64,000 nucleotides of DNA from Cupriavidus plantarum. Its GTDB lineage: Bacteria; Pseudomonadota; Gammaproteobacteria; Burkholderiales; Burkholderiaceae. The DNA is taken from the NCBI RefSeq assembly GCF_905397285.1, contig NZ_CAJPUX010000001.1, forward strand, positions 1,054,001-1,118,000, in the 5' to 3' direction. A program made the translations under genes and the position numbers. Positions 57,691-64,000 of the stretch are shown piece after piece (positions within the stretch are counted from its first letter, which is position 1; each line of letters starts with the position of its first letter). Under the pieces are notes generated by a model. That model had not been told where the DNA came from and made no database searches. It worked only from the letters and a program-made list of their open reading frames with translations.

Positions 57691-58526
57691 CCGAGGCATA
57701 TTGCGCCTGCCGTGACCACGGTGCATGCGGCCCATCGCATTGCGCTGACGGATTCTTTCAAGGCGACGCGGCCAATCAGGACGGCGAAGACGACACTCGT
57801 TTCGCGCAGGGCGGAGACGCCGCCCATGGCGTCCGACTGCAGCGCCCAGATGACGATGCCATACGCGGCGATGGACAGCAGGCCGCCGCCGATCGACGCG
57901 CCGATGGAGGCCGGATTCGTGCGGACCGGGGACCATAGCGCTCGCGCGCCCCGCGTTGCGATGAACCATACCGGCATGGCCCAGTAGAACACGAACATCC
58001 ATGCGGTATAGGCGACCGCCTGGCCGTCCGTGTGCCGGACCCCGATGCCGTCGATTACCGTATACAGCGCGATCGTCGCGCCCGTGACCAGCGCGATGAC
58101 GATGCCCGTGCGCGAGGTGTGGCTGCGTTGCAGCGCGAGCGCAATGATGCCGGCTGAGACCAGCAGCACGCCGAACGCATGCAGCGGGTGGATGTGCTCG
58201 CCCGCGAAGAGCGCCGCCCCAAGCGCGACGAGCAATGGCGAGGTGCCGCGCGCGATCGGATAGGCCTGCCCGAGATCGCCGCGCTTGTACGACTGGATCA
58301 GCGCGAGGTTGTACACGTTATGCACGAGCCCCGAGGCGATAATGTAGGGCCATGCCGCGGCGGACGGTAGCGGGACCTGCGTCACGACGATCGTGGCGAC
58401 GAGCGCGATGGCCATGCTCATCCATGTCATCGACAGCGCGCGATCGGGGTTGCCGTGGAGCAGGGCGTTCCAGCTTGCGTGGAGGACTGCGGCCAGCAGG
58501 ACGAGGCCTCCGGTCATGCCAAACAT
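57684..58526 (-). CDS. EamA/DMT-family transporter
   Basis: A 280-aa carrier with 10 helices and two EamA repeats. LLAAVLHASWNALLHGNPDR (about 9-28) and NLALIQSYKRGDLGQAYPIA (first repeat) and LRETSVVFAVLIGRVALKES (second repeat) are typical of the DMT superfamily. ATG 58526 has GAAGGA about 6 nt upstream; ATG 58517 is possible. It is divergent from a LysR gene, the likely regulator. It probably exports a metabolite. Confidence 0.87.
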   Translation of the reverse strand: MFGMTGGLVLLAAVLHASWNALLHGNPDRALSMTWMSMAIALVATIVVTQVPLPSAAAWPYIIASGLVHNVYNLALIQSYKRGDLGQAYPIARGTSPLLVALGAALFAGEHIHPLHAFGVLLVSAGIIALALQRSHTSRTGIVIALVTGATIALYTVIDGIGVRHTDGQAVAYTAWMFVFYWAMPVWFIATRGARALWSPVRTNPASIGASIGGGLLSIAAYGIVIWALQSDAMGGVSALRETSVVFAVLIGRVALKESVSAMRWAACTVVTAGAICLGV

Positions 58527-58647
58527 GGGGTCCTTCGCGTGAGGAGGGTGGAGATACGGGGTCTGAAGCGTCCGAAGCAGAATAACTATCTTGTAGCGCT
58601 GCCGCAAACCAGATAAATTGGCCCTTTGCGATAGAAAAGCTAAAGCG

Positions 58648-59598
58648 ATGAAGCCGGTCATGCCGAAACTGCCGCCGCTCAACGCCCTGCGCGCGTTCGA
58701 AGCGGCGGGACGATTGGGCAGCTTCAAGGAGGCGGCGGCCGAGCTGCATGTCACGCAGGGGGCTGTGAGCCAGCAGGTGCGGATTCTCGAGGAATGGCTC
58801 GGCGCGCCCTTGTTCGAGCGTCAGCATCGGGGCGTTGCGCTCACGGCCGCCGCGCGTGCGTATCTCGACGATATCGGGCCGTTGTTCGCGCATCTCGCGC
58901 AATCGACCTCGCGATATGGGTTGCCGAGGGCCGCGCAGCGCGCGTTGTCGATCAACGCGTCGGCCACGTTTGCCCTGCGATGGCTCGTGCCGCGGCTCGC
59001 GGCGTTCCGGGCCGCGCATCCCGATGTCGAGATCACGATGGATACGTCGAACGAGCCCGTCGAAAGTCTCACGGGCGACTACGACCTGATCGTGCGGGGC
59101 GGACCCGATACGTTCTATGGGTACGTGATGCGGCCGTTCCTGAGCGAGGAGCGCGTGCCGGTGTGCAGTCCCGCGCTGAAGAAGCGCGGGCGGTTGCGCG
59201 AGCCCCCGGATCTCGAGCGGCATACGCTCCTGCATACGACGAGCCTGCCGCGATTGTGGCCGGACTGGCTGGCGAAGGCCGGTCTGCCCGCGCTGCGGCC
59301 CGCGTCGTCGATGACGCTCGACCACTTCTATCTGACGATACAGGCCGCGATCGATGGCGTCGGCGTGGCGGTGGCGCCGAGCGCGCTCGTCGCGGGCGAT
59401 GTGGACGCGGGGCGGCTCGTGTTGCCCTTTGCGGGGCCGCGGCTGCCGTCGCGCAGCTACTGCACCTATGTGCCTGAGCCGCGTGAGGGCGACCCGTTGA
59501 TTTCGACGTTCCGCACCTGGCTGGAAGCGGAGGGGGCGCTAGTGGCCCAGCTTCGCAAACCGCGCCGCCAGAAAGTCGACGAACAGCCGGATGCGTGA
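58648..59598 (+). CDS. LysR-family regulator (GcvA-like)
   Basis: A 316-aa LTTR of the GcvA group, marked by PPLNALRAFEAAGRLGSFKE, HVTQGAVSQQVRILEEWLGA and LFERQHRGVALTAAARAYLD. The effector domain has LSINASATFALRWLVPRLAA. ATG 58648 is used; ATG 58660 is possible. It is divergent from the EamA transporter across 121 bp and probably controls it. Its last 60 bp overlap the end of the convergent LysR gene. Confidence 0.88.
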   Translation: MKPVMPKLPPLNALRAFEAAGRLGSFKEAAAELHVTQGAVSQQVRILEEWLGAPLFERQHRGVALTAAARAYLDDIGPLFAHLAQSTSRYGLPRAAQRALSINASATFALRWLVPRLAAFRAAHPDVEITMDTSNEPVESLTGDYDLIVRGGPDTFYGYVMRPFLSEERVPVCSPALKKRGRLREPPDLERHTLLHTTSLPRLWPDWLAKAGLPALRPASSMTLDHFYLTIQAAIDGVGVAVAPSALVAGDVDAGRLVLPFAGPRLPSRSYCTYVPEPREGDPLISTFRTWLEAEGALVAQLRKPRRQKVDEQPDA

Positions 59599-60474
59599 CG
59601 AGAGCCGGTGCCGGTGCGGATACACGGCATAGATGTCCGCTTCCGGCGTCGCGTACTGCGGGAGGACCTGTACGAGCCGCCCGCTGCGCAGATAGCGCTC
59701 GATATCCCATTCCGCGCGCATCACGATGCCGAGGCCGCCGAGGGCCCACGTTACCGCGATTTCACCATCGTTCGTGGTCAGGTTGCCGCGCACGTGAATG
59801 GTCTCCGTGCGTGACTTGCCGCCCTTGAGCGGCGTCAGACGCCAGACGCCATAGGCATCGCTGCCCTGGCGAATGCCGATGCAGTTGTGACGCAGCAGAT
59901 CACCCGGCGTCGCGGGCTCGCCGTGCTCGCGCAGGTACCTCGGCGATGCGCACAGCAGGCGGCGATTCGGCGCGAGCTTGCGCGCGATGATGCGCGCATC
60001 GGGCGGTTCCCCGAATCGCACGCAAACGTCGAACGCGTCTTCCGACAGCGGCGGCGGGTCCGCCGACAGTTGCAGCTGGACATCGACGTCCGGATACATG
60101 CGGCTGTACTCGGCGATGACCGGCGCGAGGTGCATGCGGCCGAAGCCGAGCGTCGCGTTCACGCGCAGCAGGCCGCTGGGCCGTCCCGCTGCGTTCGACA
60201 GCAGTTGCTGGAGGTCGTCGATATCGGCAAGGATGCGCCGCGCATGTTCGAGCAGGACTTCGCCCTCCGGCGTCAGGCTCATGCGCCGGGTCGTGCGAAC
60301 CACGAGCGGCATGCCGAGCCGCGCTTCCATTTGCGAGAGCCGCTTGCTGACGGCCGCGGTGGACACGCCGAGGTCACGCGCCGCGGCGCTGAGGCTGCCC
60401 GCCGCCACCAGCGACGAGAAGAAGCCGAGTTCCATCGGCTGGATGGCATTGGCGCCGCCACCCGCGAGGTTCAT
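59539..60474 (-). CDS. LysR-family regulator in the KaiC-receiver operon
   Basis: A 311-aa LTTR: MELGFFSSLVAAGSLSAAAR, STAAVSKRLSQMEARLGMPL, VRTTRRMSLTPEGEVLLEHA and an effector domain starting RVNATLGFGRMHLAPVIAEY. The start is ATG 60474, which overlaps the stop of the receiver gene (ATGA), so it is the third gene of a leftward operon after the KaiC-like ATPase and receiver. ATG 60435 gives the minimal LTTR start. It overlaps the convergent GcvA-like gene by 60 bp. Its place suggests that it is part of the KaiC output, but no target is evident. Confidence 0.85.
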   Translation of the reverse strand: MNLAGGGANAIQPMELGFFSSLVAAGSLSAAARDLGVSTAAVSKRLSQMEARLGMPLVVRTTRRMSLTPEGEVLLEHARRILADIDDLQQLLSNAAGRPSGLLRVNATLGFGRMHLAPVIAEYSRMYPDVDVQLQLSADPPPLSEDAFDVCVRFGEPPDARIIARKLAPNRRLLCASPRYLREHGEPATPGDLLRHNCIGIRQGSDAYGVWRLTPLKGGKSRTETIHVRGNLTTNDGEIAVTWALGGLGIVMRAEWDIERYLRSGRLVQVLPQYATPEADIYAVYPHRHRLSSRIRLFVDFLAARFAKLGH

Positions 60475-60893
60475 GGCGTTTTTGGCGCTTGGCCGGCCGG
60501 CGCGTCCTCGTCGCCTTGCCTGCTCCGCTTGCCGACCCACGCGAGCACGGTCGCGATGACCTCGGTGGGCGGGCAGGGTTTCTCCAGCACGGCATCGAAC
60601 AGGTCCGGATGGCTGCGGCCGATCTGGGCCTGCGCGGCGGTCAGGAGGATGAGCGGCAGGTTCGCGTAGGCGGCGTACTGCGGCTCCGTGCGTAACGCGC
60701 GAGCGAGCTCGAATCCCGTCATGACGGGCATCATGAAGTCCGTGACGACGACGTCCGGCGACTCCGTGGCGATCACGCGCAGGCCTTCCGCGCCGTCCGC
60801 GGCCGTGACGACGCGCACACCCTCGGCGGAGAGCATGAACGCCAGGGCATCGGCATTCATGGTTTCGTCGTCGATGACGACTACGGTTGCCAT
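60471..60893 (-). CDS. Single-domain receiver protein
   Basis: A 140-aa response regulator receiver: Asp8-Asp9 in VVIDDETM, phospho-acceptor Asp52 in VVVTDFMMPVMTG, Thr in LLTAAQ and Lys in VLEKPCPPTEV. There is no output domain, only a short polar tail. It lies 3 bp after the KaiC-like gene and overlaps the LysR gene by 4 nt, so the three proteins are made together. KaiC-like proteins often pair with receiver or kinase proteins. Confidence 0.88.
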   Translation of the reverse strand: MATVVVIDDETMNADALAFMLSAEGVRVVTAADGAEGLRVIATESPDVVVTDFMMPVMTGFELARALRTEPQYAAYANLPLILLTAAQAQIGRSHPDLFDAVLEKPCPPTEVIATVLAWVGKRSRQGDEDAPAGQAPKTP

Positions 60894-60896
60894 GGA

Positions 60897-62360
60897 TCAG
60901 GTCCGCGCGGGAAGTTGCGGGCCGGATGCGAACGTCGCCTGCTGGCCGCCGAATGCGTCGGGAGTGATCGACAGGCGATTGCGCACCCGCAATCCGCCCT
61001 GGCCGATCTGCACTTCGTGCAGGCCGTTGTCGAACGCGCTGTCGCGCATCTTGACGATGCTGAGAAAGCGCCGCAGTTCACCGTTGATGAGTGCGTGCCG
61101 CAACGACACGAGGTTGTCCATCAGGCTCGAATACTCGGGCAGCGCGTGGAAGCCCGTCACACCTGGGATATCGCGGGTTTCCAGCGTGCCGACGGCCGTC
61201 ACGCCCTGCGCGCGTAGCTCATTGGACAGCGCCGCATAGAACTCGATGAGCCGGCCGGGCTGGATCGCCGCGCGCTCGAAGCCCGTGACGCCATCGACGA
61301 AGAGCCGGCGAATGCCATTGGCGCGCACGGCGTCGAGCAGCTGATGGCCCAGCGAGTCGAGGAGGTTCTCCGTCAGCGGATGCCAGTCGATGTGGAGGGC
61401 GCCCGCCCGCTCGAGCGGCTCCAGCGGAATGCCGAGCGCGTCCGCCTTGGCGCGCAGCCGCTCCGGCGACTCGTAGAAGCCGAAGTACAGCGCTGGCGCC
61501 TCGGGCGTGGCCTGATTCAGGAAGTTGAGCCCGAACGTCGTCTTGCCGCTGCCGGCCGGGCCGAGCAGCAGCGACATCGAGCCGGCCGTGATGCCGCCGC
61601 CGGCGATGCCCTCGAAGCCATCGACGCCGCTGGCGACGCGCGCGTTTACGACGACGTCCCGCGAGGGCGTGGCGTGCAGCGCCTCCAGCCGAGGGTAGAC
61701 GTCGATGCCATGGTTCGAAATACGGTACTGGTGAAAGCCGCCGATCGCCGCGCTGCCGCGCGACTTGGAGACGCGGATCTGCCGCACGGTGCGAATGCCG
61801 ACGAGTTCTTCCTTCAGCTGCAGTACGCCATCGACCATCGTGTGCTCGGGGCTCACGTCGTCGGTGCGCGCACTGGTCAGGAACAGCACCGTGCAGCCCG
61901 TGAACGCGGCGTGGCTCTGCAGTTCGGCGACGAACGTCTTGACGTCGAGCGCGGTCTCCGCGCGGTCCTTTGCGATGAGCAGGCCGTCGAGGATCAGGGT
62001 CGTGCAACGCTGGCGCCCGAGCTCGGCGCGCAGCGCATTGACCAGCGCCGGTAGCCCTTCGTCGCGCAGAACCTTGAACAGGCTGATGTAGAAAATGTCC
62101 TTGCCGACGATCGAGGGGTCGTAGAAGTCGAACGTCGAGAGCGTCTGAAAGAGCCGGTCATGCGACTCGGCGAGCAGCGTCGCATACAGGACGCGCCCAC
62201 CGCCGCGCACCTGCCGAAATGCGAACTGGCTGGCGAGGATCGTCTTGCCGGCGCCCGGACTGCCCTGCACGATATAGGACGCTCCCTGGACCAGGCCGCC
62301 GCACAGGATGGTGTCCAGTCCGGGTACGCCAGATTCGACGCGTACGAGTTGCTTGGTCAT
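60897..62360 (-). CDS. KaiC-like double-domain ATPase
   Basis: A 487-aa RecA/KaiC-family protein with two tandem ATPase domains. The first Walker A is GSPGAGKT (33-40) after VPGLDTILCGGLVQGASYIV; the second is GPAGSGKT at about 267-274 after SGVDGFEGIAGGGITAG. In the second domain LPEYSSLMDNLVSLRHALIN carries two serines where cyanobacterial KaiC has the phosphorylated Ser-Thr pair, as I recall it. No kaiA or kaiB is present. Two-domain KaiC proteins without KaiA occur in many non-cyanobacteria and are linked to stress signalling or timing. It heads an operon with a receiver and a LysR gene. Confidence 0.88.
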   Translation of the reverse strand: MTKQLVRVESGVPGLDTILCGGLVQGASYIVQGSPGAGKTILASQFAFRQVRGGGRVLYATLLAESHDRLFQTLSTFDFYDPSIVGKDIFYISLFKVLRDEGLPALVNALRAELGRQRCTTLILDGLLIAKDRAETALDVKTFVAELQSHAAFTGCTVLFLTSARTDDVSPEHTMVDGVLQLKEELVGIRTVRQIRVSKSRGSAAIGGFHQYRISNHGIDVYPRLEALHATPSRDVVVNARVASGVDGFEGIAGGGITAGSMSLLLGPAGSGKTTFGLNFLNQATPEAPALYFGFYESPERLRAKADALGIPLEPLERAGALHIDWHPLTENLLDSLGHQLLDAVRANGIRRLFVDGVTGFERAAIQPGRLIEFYAALSNELRAQGVTAVGTLETRDIPGVTGFHALPEYSSLMDNLVSLRHALINGELRRFLSIVKMRDSAFDNGLHEVQIGQGGLRVRNRLSITPDAFGGQQATFASGPQLPART

Positions 62361-62431
62361 GGTCAGTAGGTGGTCCGCAGTGTGCCGATATGTGCGTCAT
62401 TGTAGACGAGCGGACGCGCCTTGACCTTATA

Positions 62432-62470
62432 GGGTGCTGATGGGGTGCTGATGGGGTGCTTATGGGGTGT
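62432..62470. repeat. 11-bp tandem repeat at the 3' end of the Kelch gene
   Basis: GGGTGCTGATG at 62432-62442 and 62443-62453, then GGGTGCTTATG at 62454-62464 and a partial copy. The single G-to-T change in the third copy makes the TAA stop (62462-62460, minus strand) of the Kelch protein. Confidence 0.85.
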
Positions 62471-64000
62471 ATCGCTCGACCGAGCTTACCTCCCCCGAGC
62501 CGCTGAAACCGCCCATGATCAGCACGCTGCCATCCGCGAGCACGACGGCCTGTGCGGCGCCGCGGCCGTCGGTCATCGATGCGCCGGCCGTCCATGTATT
62601 GGTGTCCGGGTTGTAGATCTCGGTCGTGTTCGTGCGGAAACCCCCGCTGATCGTGCCGCCGGCCACCAGCACGCGGCCATCGGCCAGCGTCGTGATTGTC
62701 GGAATCGCGCGTGTTGCCAGCATGGTGCTTGCCGTCCACGTCGCCGTGGCGGGGTCATAGCGGTAGGCATTGTTCGAGCGATCGCTCGTGGCGAGGATCG
62801 TGCCGTCATTCAATACGGTCGCCATCGTCACGTTGCCACTGACCGGCGCTGGCTGGACGGTGGTCCCGCTGTCATCGATCGCCACACGCTCGGCGCTGTT
62901 GACAAATCCACTGCTATTGACGCCGCCTACCATCAGTACGTTGCCATCGGGCAGCAGGGCGGCGGCGTGCTGCCCGCGCGGCGTCGAGAGCGGGTGCGTC
63001 ATCTGTGTCCACGTCGCGGTCACCGGATCGAACAGTTCCATACCCGCCCTGAAGGTGTGGGTACCGGACAGGTCGAACCCGCCCGCGACGAGGACCTTGC
63101 CATTGCCGAGCAGCGTGGCGGTGTGGTTCTCCCGCGTCTCGCTCATGCTGGCGACGGGTGTCCAGGTGTTCGCGAGCGGATCGAAGATTTCGGCGGTTGC
63201 CGTCTCGGTGCTTGTCGCGATTTGCCCGCCGGCAACGAGGACACGCCCGTCGGAAAGCAGTGTGGCGGTATGGCCGTTGCGCGGCGTGGCCATCGAGGCC
63301 GCCGGGCTCCATGCGTTGGCGTTCGGGTCATAAAGCCATGCGCTGTTCGTGATGCCGCCGGCGCTAAAGCCACCCGTCACGAGCACGATGCCGTTGGGCA
63401 ATCGCGTGGCGGCAAAGTAGTGCACTGGCAGCGGCATGGGTGCCAGCGGCGTGGCGGTGCTGAAGGAACCGCGCGCCGTTACGCCGATCTGCAGCTGGGC
63501 CTGCGCGCTCCCGGCCGCATTGCTGCCCACGATGGTGTACGTCGCGGATGGCTGGCGGGCCGCCGGCGTGCCGGTGATGGCGCCTGTGTTTGCATTGAGG
63601 CTCAGGCCGGCAGGCAGCGCGGGCGACACGGTGAAGCTCGCGATGGGGCCGCCGGTGGACACGGGCGTGTTCGGCGTAATCGGCTCGGTCGTCACGTACA
63701 GCGCGTTGGCGGTCGCGTAGGACAGGCTGGCCGGCGCGGCGACGGCCAGTTGCACGGTGATCCGCAGCGTCACGGTGACCGTACCGGCCACGTTGGTGCC
63801 CGTGATGGTGTAGGTAGTCGCCGGCGCCGCGGCAGTCGGCGTGCCGCTGATGACGCCGGTTTGCGCGTCGAGCGTCAGGCCGGCCGGGAGGGCCGGCGCG
63901 ATGGCATAGGCCGTGATCGGTCCGCCGCTGCTCGTGGGTGCGTTGGTGGCGATTGCCGCGCCGACCGTGTACGTGACGGTCGTCTCGCGATAGGTCAGGG
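62460..64000 (-). CDS. Putative-Ig and Kelch-repeat protein, 5' truncated
   Basis: The frame is open to the right edge of the window, giving at least 513 residues. From the N-side come two putative-Ig (He_PIG) domains, each with PALPAGL(S/T)L(N/D)A, T-G-x-I-(S/T)-GTP and (T/S)YTI(T/V)G motifs, then about six Kelch blades of the form LPDGNVLMVGG, ATLLSDGRVLVAGG and TTLADGRVLVAGG, each followed by a YDP- or FDP-x-WT strand. Such proteins are usually secreted or surface-bound with a signal peptide further upstream. No catalytic motif is evident. A GTG at 63791 is not the true start because the domain runs through it. Confidence 0.85.
   Translation of the reverse strand, partial: LTYRETTVTYTVGAAIATNAPTSSGGPITAYAIAPALPAGLTLDAQTGVISGTPTAAAPATTYTITGTNVAGTVTVTLRITVQLAVAAPASLSYATANALYVTTEPITPNTPVSTGGPIASFTVSPALPAGLSLNANTGAITGTPAARQPSATYTIVGSNAAGSAQAQLQIGVTARGSFSTATPLAPMPLPVHYFAATRLPNGIVLVTGGFSAGGITNSAWLYDPNANAWSPAASMATPRNGHTATLLSDGRVLVAGGQIATSTETATAEIFDPLANTWTPVASMSETRENHTATLLGNGKVLVAGGFDLSGTHTFRAGMELFDPVTATWTQMTHPLSTPRGQHAAALLPDGNVLMVGGVNSSGFVNSAERVAIDDSGTTVQPAPVSGNVTMATVLNDGTILATSDRSNNAYRYDPATATWTASTMLATRAIPTITTLADGRVLVAGGTISGGFRTNTTEIYNPDTNTWTAGASMTDGRGAAQAVVLADGSVLIMGGFSGSGEVSSVERYTP

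Overview
The window looks like accessory chromosomal DNA of a metabolically versatile betaproteobacterium, most probably Cupriavidus, Ralstonia or a close Burkholderiaceae relative. The assignment is inferred from high GC, dense LysR, TetR and AraC regulators, a Bug-type solute receptor, many MFS carriers, two molybdenum hydroxylases and an OprB-type porin. I saw no rRNA, tRNA, CRISPR array, transposase or integrase. Both ends cut through a gene: a beta-propeller protein on the left and a putative-Ig/Kelch protein on the right.

Layout. 1-7.6 kb: propeller tail, amidase, OprB porin, then a leftward operon of nitronate monooxygenase, a YjcH-like protein and an ActP-like symporter, with a divergent LysR. 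7.8-9.6 kb: a lone 592-aa protein with a C-terminal HEPN R-x4-H motif, visibly less GC-rich than its neighbours and a candidate defence gene. 9.6-20.1 kb: a catabolic island with a TetR, a Bug receptor and a 6-oxocamphor-hydrolase-like C-C hydrolase on the left arm. The right arm has an MFS carrier, a three-subunit molybdenum hydroxylase, an EthD protein and a DHA2 exporter. A cupin gene further right belongs to it too. Near-identical 18-bp palindromes sit in the promoters of both arms and of the cupin gene, with a half-site before the tetR, so I read this as one TetR regulon for an alicyclic or cyclic-ketone-like substrate.

20.1-22.1 kb: a DHA1 exporter and its divergent TetR. 22.1-28.6 kb: an iron-type module of response regulator, histidine kinase, TonB receptor, PKHD dioxygenase and an alpha-hydroxy-acid oxidase. 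28.6-32.5 kb: a histidine kinase that looks like the C-terminal part of a much larger kinase, an AraC regulator and a FixJ-type regulator. 33.2-37.2 kb: a second, Tat-exported molybdenum hydroxylase with its 2Fe-2S subunit and an MFS carrier. 37.4-41.3 kb: a Yellow/royal-jelly-like propeller and an orphan PelA-like polysaccharide deacetylase/glycosidase.

41.4-45.2 kb: a leftward operon of lactonase-like MBL protein, an unlisted 37-aa membrane protein, an SDR and then an MFS gene, facing a TetR gene; three related palindromes lie around them. 45.2-50.1 kb: LysR, a lone receiver protein, and a FixL/FixJ-like kinase-regulator set around an MHS transporter. 50.4-59.6 kb: mostly single metabolic genes (OpuAC-domain protein, MDR dehydrogenase, nfsB, GlxA regulator, YdbC-like reductase, yddG, SDR, EamA) with LysR regulators. 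59.5-62.4 kb: a leftward operon of double-domain KaiC-like ATPase, receiver and LysR.

A recurring oddity is the number of short perfect or near-perfect tandem duplications (6-24 bp), many in frame or touching start and stop codons. All function calls come from reading translations and motifs by eye; no database search was run.
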